NCBI RefSeq assembly: GCF_000182925.2
Contig: NC_026504.1
Location: 1,178,001-1,242,000, forward strand
DNA length: 64,000 bases
Source: Neurospora crassa OR74A
Taxonomy: Eukaryota; Ascomycota; Sordariomycetes; Sordariales; Sordariaceae
Direction of reading: 5' to 3'
Position numbers and translations under genes: made by a program. Numbering within the stretch: the stretch's first letter is position 1; every line of letters starts with the position of its first letter. Of the stretch, positions 13,101-22,883 are shown one piece after another. The notes beneath the pieces were generated by a model. It did no database searches and was not told the origin of the DNA. It saw nothing but the letters and a program-made list of their open reading frames with translations.

Positions 13101-13475
13101 GATCCAGGAGAAGAAGCCCTTCCCGAGCTGGGGCGGGGCGTGCTTGTCGTCGGCATGTTTGAGTTTGGGTGCGTATACGACAGTGTTGAGTGGCCTAACC
13201 AGTGAGAAGCCCAAGGCGACGGCTACGGTGATGCTCACAGAAGAACCAAGGGCAGCGTAGATGGAGTTGGAAGAGAGCTGGGAGCGCAGTTACATCAGCA
13301 ATCTGTAGGAACCAGTATAACGTGAAGACATAGTTTTCTTCTTCTTCTTTCTTTTTATGGATAGATGCACGACACCTACCTGGGCGGCAAAGGGATCCTG
13401 CAAAAGTTGGAGGAATTCACTGATGGGATCACGGCTTTGGAGCACGTTGGCATTCGTGCCCAGCATATCCACCAT
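10103..13475 (-). CDS. CSC1/OSCA-type calcium-permeable channel (DUF221 family)
   Basis: Predicted 1070-residue multi-pass membrane protein of the CSC1/OSCA/TMEM63 family, which form osmotically or mechanically gated cation channels; fungal members (CSC1, RSN1, PHM7) sit in plasma membrane or secretory membranes. Exons in coding order: 13475-13380, 13277-12738, 12679-10103, introns 102 and 58 bp. The order is classic: N-terminal membrane segments (SVSITVAVALGFSLVRPLN, then two more around residues 125-200), a cytosolic RRM-like domain beginning YDIPKNLTSDEG, then the multi-helix channel core (ASRATRRLWNNLWITV through FKFVCSWIYDN), and a long disordered Gly/Asn/Ser-rich C-terminal tail of about 300 residues. 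The in-frame codon at 13499 is TTG, so ATG 13475 is preferred. Yeast relatives are shorter, mainly in the tail. Substrate and gating here are inferred only from the family. Confidence 0.9.
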
Positions 13476-14226
13476 GTTGTTTCCCAGTAACGAGCCCAAC
13501 CAGGGCGGTCAAAGCAGAAGTTGTGATCAGAGCGACAGCGATCGAGGGGAGAGGTGGGTTGTGGTTCGTCGGTATCTGCGTGTTAGCGTAGGCTGCCCGT
13601 GAGTCGTCTGGTCGGCAAAGCTCGAGTTGGGATGAACTAGTCTTCGTCCCACTGCTTTCCGTTGGTTCGGCGAATTCGAAAGACACCGGTATCGCCAAAG
13701 AACGATGTTTGTTGTTGTATGTAGGCGTTTGGTCGTATCGCAGAAGGCGTCGAATGCCGGTTGAAGGGGAACGTGACCGGCCCTGTTTCAAAGGCGTGTC
13801 GCGCAACCACAAACAAAGAGATCAGGACTCTCTTTGACGCCGACGATCAAAGAGAATGGTTTTGTTGTATGCTGTGCGCATAACAACTGGAACTGAACGA
13901 TCGTCGTCGTGTGTAACTCGTGCCGGGGCACTCGGACTGAATAGGGTCAATAGGGAAAATGAGCACCACGATCTGGAACGAATGTGACGTATGGTGAATG
14001 CCAAGTCCCAGGGCTAACAAATTGGTTCAGAAAAATGCGTGGCCGACCGGGACCCTGCCGCCAGTGCTGAATAGGAGGAGGGAGAGCCCAGTCAGTTAAG
14101 CGAGAGGGGAGACAAGAGTCGGTATTAGTGAGGGTATTCTAGTAGGTTGCGCAGAGAGAGTAGTAAGGTCCTGAGGGTTCAGTTGTTGCTATGCTCGAGG
14201 GTTTGGTACAGTGGGAAAAAAACGAA

Positions 14227-14255
14227 GGTGGTGGTGGTGGTGGTGGTGGTGGTGG
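14227..14255. repeat. GGT trinucleotide microsatellite
   Basis: About nine to ten consecutive GGT units in non-coding DNA upstream of the CSC1-like gene. Confidence 0.9.
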
Positions 14256-16089
14256 ATGGATGGGATGGAGGAGTTGGTCAACCATGTCGATTGATCGATG
14301 GGGATAGGTGATGATATCAATTCGGCCACTTTTCTTGGGCACGCGTGTCGGAAGATCGCCAAAAGGATGATGGACAGCGACAGACAAAGTACAGGCAAGC
14401 ATCAGGCAAGTGATAGCCAAACAATTGGGGATGGACGGGTTCTGGAAGGAGGGATGGACGGGCCAATGACTGCTTTTGCCCGTCTTTTGTGCATCAATCA
14501 TGGGGACGCCGGGGAGGCTTCGGGGCCGCTGAGAGGCTCGTGTGGTGGTTCCTCCACCCTGCCCACATCCACATGCCGTTGGATCTGTGACCTCCCGTGG
14601 GGCCGGATTGTCAGATTGGCAGTGTGTGTTGCAGCAGCTGCCCGCAGTGTGCTAAGAATGGAACTTGGAACTCTGTTTCTGCTTCCTGTCCACCGGTCCC
14701 CAAATGGAGTTCTTCAGGGTCTTGACGCCGTCCCACGGGCATGTCTCGTTCACTCTCTTCAGTCACCTTTTCACTTACGCCCCACATCTTCACCCCATAT
14801 TCAACGCTTGCTTTTTTGCAGACTTGAAGGTTTTACCTACTTTTTCCATCGTCCGTCTTCAAAGGGGTTCCTCTCTTGATCAAGGGATCCCGTCACGCTC
14901 ATGTCGTTATTGGCTGCCCCTGACATGACATGATCCACCAAACGGGCAGCAAGGCGGCTCAAGAATGGACCTGGAATGGACACTTCATGACTCCAAGACC
15001 TCACCCAAGACTGGCCGCACCACAAGCTTGCCGTCCTGCCGTCGCCAGGCATGGAAGTGGAAGCTGGGGAGGGTTTTGGCATCAGCCTGTAACAAGCAGA
15101 TGGGTCAATCTGGATCCAAGTTGGCCAATCACCGGCCAGACCACGGCTTGTCACAGGCTGTCAATTGGCCGCTGTCAAGGGTGTCGGTGTCCACTTGAGC
15201 ATGTCAGCATGTCCCACCACATTCCATTCGCATGCTGAAAAAGGGCCATTTGGCTCGCGTCTATAGACAGAAATACGAGAGTTCGATGCCCTTTGACGAT
15301 TTCGTACATGAAGATCCGACTCAGATCGCGATGCAACAAGCCTCTTCACTGTTCAGGTACCAATACAAGGTTACATATGCATACCTATGTACGAGACTGA
15401 ACTTTTACAAGACCTTCCATCGGCTGCCTCCCTTTTAAGGTGTGTAGTCTATGCTTCTTTCCATTCTTCAAGTCTCGAACGTCTCCGCGTGGGACTTTAT
15501 CCCCTACAAGATTGGTCGCCTCCACAAACAGTTCCTCAGGACATCAACAGAGACCCATCCCATCCCATCGAAGAGATCGGCGCAAATTAAGCAGGGTCGT
15601 TGACTCGTTTCGGCTTTAGTTCACGACCCGTAACCCCGGCACCTGCAATTGGTTTGAGCTTTCTGGGTCTGAATAATGGCATATACGAAGCTTCAGCACT
15701 TGTTCTCGGCCTACACGAAGGGCGACTATAGCCCCAACAAATATCTGATATCGTGGCCGTTTCATAAGACACTCTGATCAGAGCTAGGGATCGCTCTCAC
15801 GACGGCGAAAACTCGTCAATTCCAGGTGTATTTACGTGGATGGAATACAAGTAAACGCACAGTCTTTGAGGTACCTATTACTGACCACATCCATCCTAGT
15901 GGTCGAGAGCCGATCCCCGTCAAGTTCGGGCTTAAGGGCCCTCCGGATCTCCATGTCCATCGCGACGGACTCAAGCGCTGCGTAGCGGATTGGGGGCGCT
16001 AGGGGCGGGCAGAAGATATACATTTCCGCCAGCTCCTCAGTGACAACCCTCGAGTAACTTCGAAACGACTTTGCGAAGTCGAAGTACAG

Positions 16090-16109
16090 GTTGGTAAAGA
16101 TTTACCAAC
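16090..16109. repeat. Perfect 9 bp hairpin with 2-base loop
   Basis: Arms GTTGGTAAA and TTTACCAAC are separated by GA. It is a near-palindrome in a non-coding stretch; it could be chance, a dimer binding site or a cruciform-forming sequence. Confidence 0.6.
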
Positions 16110-16674
16110 AGAATCTCATTTTTCTGTCGAAGTGGTATTTCAGCTAGCCGCTGGTTAATCTACCCCTACCTCGACTTGGAATGCTATGCATTGAGAAAAA
16201 GAGACAACGTCTTCCCCAATCCAGTGTGGTTGCGTACAGACAGTTTTCGGCCTATTAGTTGAAACCTCAGTGGCGATGTCCCACCCAGAGAAAATCAACC
16301 TTGGAGTTCGGTACGGACAGACCCATGAGGCCGCGTGGTAATTACGTATACCTCAAAAAAGCTCCAGCAACTCGATGTCAAGTTTGATTCATTCCAGTTG
16401 GAGCTACTCTATGGACCTCATATAGCACACCATTGCTTCCAGTTGGAGCCAGGAAAAGGAAGGCACATTTGTTCGCCTGTCCGTTCCTTCTTTCTATCAT
16501 GAGTGGTGGTTGGTGATCATCGATATTGATTTACCCCTCGTTGATCGTTCCTGCCGTCAAGGGATGTAAACCTCCTCTTCTTCCCCTCTATGATATCAGC
16601 TAGAGACATGAAGAGAACTGAACTCTGCCCAACGTCCCTCGCCCAGTACTCTAATACTTACTAAACATCGGATA

Positions 16675-18633
16675 TCAGAATCCCAAGTCAGTCAATCCAA
16701 GAACACCCCTGGAGCCAAGGTTCATCAAGCTACGTGCCGGGGGGAGGGTATAGTTCTCCCATTGTTTTGTTGCCAGCTCATCCGTCAAGTCCTGCTCATT
16801 CACCGGAGATTCATCGTCACTGGACACTGCATCCCCATCCATGAGTCCGTCCTTACGATCGAAATCCCTTTCGGGGCCCCCAAATGCATTGATATTGAAA
16901 GCATTTCCTGCCCCTAATGATGCAGAAGATGCGCCCGGACTCAAATTGAATGCATTGAATACTTCCGCAGGTATCGGAGACGCGGCAGATGTTTTTGACC
17001 CTCGCTTCGCCTTCGCGGGTGTTTTCTTAGCTGTTTGCGGCAACTTAATTCCCTGCTTCCATTTGAAGAAGTTGTCAGGATCCCATTGCTGCTTCACGAG
17101 CCGCAGGTTCTTGGTATCATTGCCGTAGTACGTCCTCTCCGCGCCGGTGGCTGACGACAGAACTTCGTCGGGAAAATTGATGAAGGCAGCGCGCGACATG
17201 ATGGAAAACGGCCTCAACTTATTCTTGAAGGCTTTCAAGAAGTCCCTCATTTCCCCTTCCATCCACTTTTCTTTCCAATCTAGCATGATATATGTCTGGT
17301 AGACACCATCACGCCAGCGGAAGGCGGAGGCTGAACGATCCTTTCTGCTCGCTTTCCCGCCAGAGTGTATCCAAGTGACTTGCAAAAGACCTGATTCACC
17401 CGCGAACCGGCTCCTGAATACGGCCATCTCTTCCCGGATGATTGACGTGATCTTCTTGATCCTCTCGAGGTCGTTCTTGAACACAAACGAGGAGTAAAGC
17501 TTGAAGGTTGGGTCGGTTGGGAAAGCCTTGATGGTTTCTTCTGACCACTGGGAAACAAGTGTTTCATGAAGGAAACGGGTTGACTTCTCTGACATGGATC
17601 GCCGCGTAAGTTGTTCTGCTAACTTTCCACCTCCGTTCTCCGCCTTGTCAGCACCAAGTTTGTCGGCAATGAGCTTTTCGAAATCCTCCTTGGTACCGTC
17701 GTAATAAACAAGGAAGCGAACAGCCAGTTCGCTGCTTGTCTCCTTGAGATCGCAGATCCAGGACGTGTCAATGGTAACCTGATCTGGCCATCTGGTCGCA
17801 TAGAAACCGTTCATCGTGTCCATAAACTTATCCATAAGTTTGTCTTTGGTCTTGTTCGAGCGTTCTTTATCGGATTTGGGAAACCAGGTGTACCTCCCAG
17901 CTACCACAGACCCATTCTTGTTGCTCAGCTTTTGCAAATACATCTTGAACTCGACCACGACACCGAAATTGCCGCCCCCCGCCCCGCAGAGGGCCCAGAA
18001 CAGTTTCCCCTCTGGTGAGTCGGGATTGTCGGTGTCTTTGACAGTGACCTTTTTGCCGTCAGCGGTGACAATGGTGATTTCCTTCAGTGTGTCACAGCCC
18101 ATCCCGAAGCTCCTCGTGAACGGACCGAGACCGCCGCCCAAGAGGAAACCACCCACACCTACAGTGGGACACCGTCCGCCATTGATGATGAAGCCATTCA
18201 TGCGATTGTTGACAAGTTGCTTGTAGACATGACCCCACTGGGCACCGCCCTGTAACGTAACGGTATTGGACTGTACGTCAATCTCGACGCGATTCATATT
18301 CAGCAAGTCCAACGAGATGCCTTTGTCAGTGGTCGAAAACCCTGCATAAGAATGGCCGCCGCACTTGATTGTGATAGGGACGCCCCTGTCCTTGGCCTCC
18401 TTGACAATGGTCTGAACATGATCCACATTCTTGGGCTGGACAACGCAGAGCGGTCTCGTGAAGCGGTAGAGGAGATTTGCATTCGCAACGGAGCGCTCAT
18501 ACTCGGTCTCGCCGGGCAGGAATACGGGAATTTTCTTCTTTTTGAGCTCCTCAATGACAAATTCCCCTGCCATTCTCTCGATTCCTGCCATTTTTTGGCG
18601 TCTCAGTTGCGTTGGTAACCTTACTTTCACCAT
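16675..18633 (-). CDS. Berberine-bridge-type FAD-dependent oxidase, no signal peptide
   Basis: Single-exon gene for a 652-residue flavoprotein oxidase of the PCMH/berberine bridge enzyme type. The FAD domain covers roughly residues 55-240. H94 in CGGHSYAG and C155 in GGRCPTVGVGG match the His and Cys that bind FAD at two covalent points in berberine bridge enzyme and glucooligosaccharide oxidases. The C-terminal BBE signature is present near residues 505-560 (ERTYYGNDTKNLRLVKQQWDPDNFFKWKQ). Unlike most fungal relatives it has no N-terminal signal sequence: the N-terminus is basic (MVKVRLPTQLRRQK), so a cytosolic or organellar location is likely. About 95 residues after the BBE motif form a Ser/Ala-rich and acidic tail, not usual for the family. 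ATG 18633 is the first in-frame start. Substrate cannot be told from sequence. Confidence 0.88.
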   Translation of the reverse strand: MVKVRLPTQLRRQKMAGIERMAGEFVIEELKKKKIPVFLPGETEYERSVANANLLYRFTRPLCVVQPKNVDHVQTIVKEAKDRGVPITIKCGGHSYAGFSTTDKGISLDLLNMNRVEIDVQSNTVTLQGGAQWGHVYKQLVNNRMNGFIINGGRCPTVGVGGFLLGGGLGPFTRSFGMGCDTLKEITIVTADGKKVTVKDTDNPDSPEGKLFWALCGAGGGNFGVVVEFKMYLQKLSNKNGSVVAGRYTWFPKSDKERSNKTKDKLMDKFMDTMNGFYATRWPDQVTIDTSWICDLKETSSELAVRFLVYYDGTKEDFEKLIADKLGADKAENGGGKLAEQLTRRSMSEKSTRFLHETLVSQWSEETIKAFPTDPTFKLYSSFVFKNDLERIKKITSIIREEMAVFRSRFAGESGLLQVTWIHSGGKASRKDRSASAFRWRDGVYQTYIMLDWKEKWMEGEMRDFLKAFKNKLRPFSIMSRAAFINFPDEVLSSATGAERTYYGNDTKNLRLVKQQWDPDNFFKWKQGIKLPQTAKKTPAKAKRGSKTSAASPIPAEVFNAFNLSPGASSASLGAGNAFNINAFGGPERDFDRKDGLMDGDAVSSDDESPVNEQDLTDELATKQWENYTLPPARSLMNLGSRGVLGLTDLGF

Positions 18634-20197
18634 GTTAGCGATGGAAACATAAGGGGCCAGTCCAGGTAGTCAAGGGCCGATAACTTACAAACAAAAATTC
18701 AGTGAAGTCTTATTCGTTTGGCGCTTGCAGTTTGAGTGTCAGATTTCGCGATGCGCAAGTGTCTTGCATGTGTCGTGTCTGTGAACAGTCGCCAACACTC
18801 AACGTATTTGCCATTCAAAGGTTACTTGTAGATATTTACTCACCAACACCTACCTAGGTAGTGTAGTCTAGAGGTGCCTTGTAGACATTGGCTGGCAAGC
18901 CAGGTCTGGTATGATCAGGCCGCCATGCGTCCCTCAGCCTGGTCAGGTTGCCAATATCAGGCAGGCTGTGAAGCTCTCCAGGTTGCAATCACACTCACAG
19001 AACGTTTTTGGGATATTGTCCGGTGGTCCCAGCCAGCTGAAATTGGATTGTTCGGCCACATGGCGAATGATTGCCCCCTCAGGCGGCTCTGGAAGTGCCA
19101 AGTCAACGTAGAGGAGGTCGAGAAGACGAAACGCCACCGCCCCCCTCCCCCCCCTCCCCCTCGCTTGGGCAAAAATATGTTGAGGCTTTATTTGCATTTC
19201 ACGATGTGGTAGGCGTCCTGAGCTGCAAGCCATGTGAGGGGGACATGGCCCCACGGGAGGGTTGCGGGACGAAACTCCTAATTATTGGTCCAGCATAGCG
19301 TTTTGCTGCGAGCCTCGCGGGTTGTCGTCGGATCCTTTCCTGCATGCAGCTGTTCGAGATGAGGGCATGCCTGAGGCGATCCAACGTGGATATGTATGTA
19401 GATCATCCGCAGCCTGATTTGGGCAGGAAGGATGTGGGAAGCCGATACATGTTAATTGGCTGCTGGTATTGGGGTGGTCAAGGTTGAGAGGGCGGATATT
19501 TGTGGCTGATGCTGGTCGAGAAATGGAAAGGGCTTCATTGTCATTCGTAAGGAAGGCACAAGCGGACCATTGAGAGCAAGTGATGCTGCCCAATTCAAAA
19601 CAATCGCTCACTTTACCTTCACAACCACAGCAACCCCTCTTTTTGCTTTCACTCCACGCCAAATCAAGTTGACTTTGGGCGTGCGTCTACACTCTCTCAG
19701 CCTGCCTTTGACGTGCGTCTGCACTCTCGCAGCCTGCCTCGAGAACCTCAACCGGCAACATCTGGCTGGCCAGAACTGCTCAATCCTCTACCTGACATGA
19801 AGATATGGGCATCAATGGACTGCTCGGCATGCCTGAAACCGCAATCAGCCGAGCTTGGTATCTCTGCCCTCTTGCCACGTCAACGGCACACGTGGGCTCT
19901 CAAAAAAACCCATCACATGAACACTGACAGAGCCTTGTAGTCCAGAAGACTGACGATGCCGTCCAACAAAGACTTTGCGAGTTCGTTGTGTTTTGAGGGC
20001 ATGAACTTTGGGACACATCTCTTATCAAATACAAGAAGGGAGCAGAGCTTCCGCATTCTTGCCCTTCTCATATGTGTCTACATTCAGCCAGCTCCTAGGT
20101 ACCTCTAGTTTGGAGCCATAATCCAGAAACTGGTTACCTGACCCCAGCCCTTATCTACAACTTCAACTTCCATACGCAACTGTCGCCGGGTTCCATC
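18634..20197. promoter_or_regulatory. Divergent upstream region, FAD oxidase and vWA-kinase
   Basis: Holds promoters for both outward-facing genes. A short tandem duplication with a 32 bp period lies at about 19681-19740 (two copies of a unit starting GTGCGTCT, two or three mismatches). C-rich run at 19139-19164. No coding frame is convincing. Confidence 0.5.
19681..19740. repeat. Two-copy tandem repeat, 32 bp period
   Basis: Copy one starts at 19681 and copy two at 19713; both read GTGCGTCT(A/G)CACTCTC(T/G)CAG followed by CCTGCCT. Differences are single bases. Upstream of the vWA-alpha-kinase gene. Confidence 0.75.
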
Positions 20198-22645
20198 ATG
20201 GCCACAAAGAGTTCCCGCCCGCCACCCACCACCATATACCGCACTCGCACCACACGTGCCGAGATCAAGTCGGCCGCGGACCTGATGCTGCAAAATGCAA
20301 TTGCTCAAGCAGCCGCCCCTTCGCCAGCACCCGCCCTGGCCCCTGGGACGACCTTTTCGACGGCCTCCACCGCAATTAGCAGTCCTGATGATGTCCCAGA
20401 TCCTTTCAAACCATTCTCCCAATCTGACGCCAGCAGTCTACTGCAAGAGTTAACTATCGATGAGCGTAAAGCGAGTGTCGCGATACCCCGACAATCCACG
20501 GCAGGAATGTTCAAGGCCGTCGTCTCCACCGATTTGCTCTTCCTCCTTGATACAACCAGGTCCATGGGTTCCTACATGGAAGCCGCCAAGCAGCAAGTCA
20601 GGAAAATTGTCGACGAGATTGGCAAGGCCTTTTTCAATGAGGCTGAGATCCGCATGGCCGTGGCATCATACAAGGACCACCAGTTCAGTCCAAATGTTCA
20701 GTTTCTCGACTTCACCACATCCGTTGATCAAGTACACTCCTTCCTTGCAGGCCTGAGCATTGCGCCATGGTATGGGGATCGCCCCGAAGATGTTCTCGGT
20801 GGAATTCAACAAGCGGTCAACGCTTCGTGGAAGAACCCAACCAGATGCATGATTCATATTGGGGACGCACCCTCGCATGGCCGCAACTTGCACGACATGA
20901 GCGACACGGCAGATCGCTTTCCCAACCCCGGCACCGAGCCACACGGCCTCACGTACGGGCCGCTGCTTAAGCAAATGATATCGAAACGTATCAACTACGT
21001 CTTCCTTCGAATCAATAATACCACGGATCGCATGGCATTCACATTTTCCAATGAGTATGCCGCGGCTTTGGCCGACACCACGCTACTCAAAACCAACAAG
21101 TACTACAGCACGTTGAGCACCAACGTCCAGCGCAATCCCTCGGGTGCTTTGATGTTCCGGGAGGTTGAATTAGGCATCACGCTCAGCGCGCTGCAGCGTC
21201 TCGTTGTCAATGCGGTTACGGCTTCAGCTACTCGCACAGCTACTCGCACGGCTTCCCGCATACGCAAGCCAGGGAACGACAGTTCGCCAGGTTCGAAACT
21301 TTCAGGCATCGGCGAGGAGGACGACGATGAGGACGATCAAGAGGATGCCAACGACCCGTCAGCTTTGCCAATCGAGACCGTCTCGCCACAGTGGGAAGAG
21401 TCAGATTGGTTCGAAGAGACGCTCAGCATGCAAGGCTTCTCACTGAATGTGAATCACGGCGCCAACACACTCAACGAGATGATGGAACGAGACAACAACG
21501 ATGGGCTTAGCATGCTGATGCTTACTATTTACAAACGGAGACTGCCGTTTGCCAAAGGCAAACTTCGTATGGCCTCATATGCCCGCACAGTGTCATCTAC
21601 CAATTCCTACGTGGCCAAGTCGTTTATCAAGAAAGCACCACAGATTGCTTACCTGGTTGAAGACATGCGGTGTCAAGCGCTGTGCAAAGCATTTGCTTTG
21701 GAGTTCAACGCTCTGCTGGTGGACAGTTCCAGACATTCAATCGACTTTATCGCGACGGCCTGCTTCAAGGGCAAGTCGGAGCTCAAGTCGGGCGATGAAC
21801 TCATATCCATCGAGCCTTACATTGGCGTTGACTATGTCAAGTACAACACCAATGCCGGTTGGGTCAACGATTTTCAAGATCCGTCCAACGAAGCAGCGCA
21901 AGCTTTCTCTCACTTTACTTTTGAGCGTTCACGGGGAGCATTCCTGGCCAGTGACCTGCAAGGTGTTAACGGGCTGCTGACAGACCCTGTTATCCATACA
22001 CGTGATGAGAACCGCTTCCCATTATCCAAAGCGAATCTCGGTGTTGATGGCTTCAAGTTTTTCTTTGCCACACATGAGTGCAACGATATCTGTCGAAAGT
22101 TGGGCCTTAAGAGCAGCCGCTTGATGATCACGTCCGGTAACTACGATTTTAGGAGTGATTGGCCCAGCTTACCCGACACGCTATGCTGCTCTAACAAGCT
22201 CTGTGGCAAGATTTTGCGCCGCGCAGACACCAGAGTGTCAGACAAATACCCAGGATACCAGTGGTGTGGGATGTGCTTTCCACAGTTAGAATCTACAACG
22301 GAAATGGAGGATTGTAGGGCGCCTGTCCCACACCACCAGTTTGCGTTGTCCAGATTTTTCCATGAGTCACAAGGGAAGAGGGCCCCGCGTATGTGCCCTG
22401 AACACGACAACGAGCAAAACAGGTTCAGCATGTTTATGGCCATACCCGCTACGCCGGCAATGCTGGGAGGCTGGGCCGGGGCCGGAGCCGGAGCCGGAGC
22501 CGGAACCGGGGGCGCCTTTTCAATGCTTAGCAGCATGGCAGCGCCCTCAAAGCCCGCCGCGTCCAAAACCACGCAGGCAGATGCGAGTCTTGTGGCGCTT
22601 TGGGACAAGCTGGCATCTGCAACTGTGAATTTGGGGGATGATTAG
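20198..22645 (+). CDS. Atypical alpha-kinase with von Willebrand factor A domain
   Basis: Intronless gene for an 815-residue protein joining a vWA domain to an alpha-kinase domain, the arrangement of Dictyostelium VwkA. The vWA domain spans about residues 112-310 with a metal-site-like motif DTTRSMGS (D118, S122). An acidic linker (about 370-390) follows. The alpha-kinase domain spans about 415-640: catalytic lysine probably K474 in YVAKSF, then SDLQGVNGLLTDPVIHT in slightly shortened form, the loop ANLGVDGFKFFFATHEC and the zinc-module cysteines C628 and C632 (HECNDICRKLGL). A second Cys cluster (CCSNKLCGK and WCGMC) near residues 660-700 may bind another zinc. The tail has a Gly-Ala repeat. 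Alpha-kinases phosphorylate Ser/Thr in helical regions, for example myosin heavy chain and eEF2; the substrate here is unknown. Divergent from the FAD oxidase gene. Confidence 0.88.
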   Translation: MATKSSRPPPTTIYRTRTTRAEIKSAADLMLQNAIAQAAAPSPAPALAPGTTFSTASTAISSPDDVPDPFKPFSQSDASSLLQELTIDERKASVAIPRQSTAGMFKAVVSTDLLFLLDTTRSMGSYMEAAKQQVRKIVDEIGKAFFNEAEIRMAVASYKDHQFSPNVQFLDFTTSVDQVHSFLAGLSIAPWYGDRPEDVLGGIQQAVNASWKNPTRCMIHIGDAPSHGRNLHDMSDTADRFPNPGTEPHGLTYGPLLKQMISKRINYVFLRINNTTDRMAFTFSNEYAAALADTTLLKTNKYYSTLSTNVQRNPSGALMFREVELGITLSALQRLVVNAVTASATRTATRTASRIRKPGNDSSPGSKLSGIGEEDDDEDDQEDANDPSALPIETVSPQWEESDWFEETLSMQGFSLNVNHGANTLNEMMERDNNDGLSMLMLTIYKRRLPFAKGKLRMASYARTVSSTNSYVAKSFIKKAPQIAYLVEDMRCQALCKAFALEFNALLVDSSRHSIDFIATACFKGKSELKSGDELISIEPYIGVDYVKYNTNAGWVNDFQDPSNEAAQAFSHFTFERSRGAFLASDLQGVNGLLTDPVIHTRDENRFPLSKANLGVDGFKFFFATHECNDICRKLGLKSSRLMITSGNYDFRSDWPSLPDTLCCSNKLCGKILRRADTRVSDKYPGYQWCGMCFPQLESTTEMEDCRAPVPHHQFALSRFFHESQGKRAPRMCPEHDNEQNRFSMFMAIPATPAMLGGWAGAGAGAGAGTGGAFSMLSSMAAPSKPAASKTTQADASLVALWDKLASATVNLGDD

Positions 22646-22849
22646 ATCGTGTACCGTAAGCAGATACAAACATGATGATATGAATTTTATGCCTTGACTG
22701 ATGGCATCGCAAATACCTCTAAACTTTATGCACCGTGACACTCATGTATTTATTTTGGCTCAAACCAAGTAGCTTCCCGAAGGTAAGAAGATCCCGCGAA
22801 GAGCCTGCGTGTGCTTGGGCGTGACAGTGTAGCAATCAAAGTCCTCTAT

Positions 22850-22883
<34 letters not shown>

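Larger units (their letters stand above)
13476..16674. other. 3.2 kb intergenic region upstream of the CSC1-like gene
   Basis: Should contain the CSC1-like promoter and 5' leader at its left end and the 3' end of the FAD oxidase gene at its right. It holds a GGT trinucleotide run (about 14227-14255), a tight 9 bp-arm hairpin at 16090-16109, and a 13 bp direct repeat (16392-16404 and 16437-16449). The longest open frame (about 190 codons near 14.3-14.9 kb) has no family character. No gene is supported. Confidence 0.5.

Noticed and set aside
14298-14879. 193-codon frame on the + strand
   Set aside because: No family character, runs through non-coding DNA with a microsatellite beside it, no plausible intron support.
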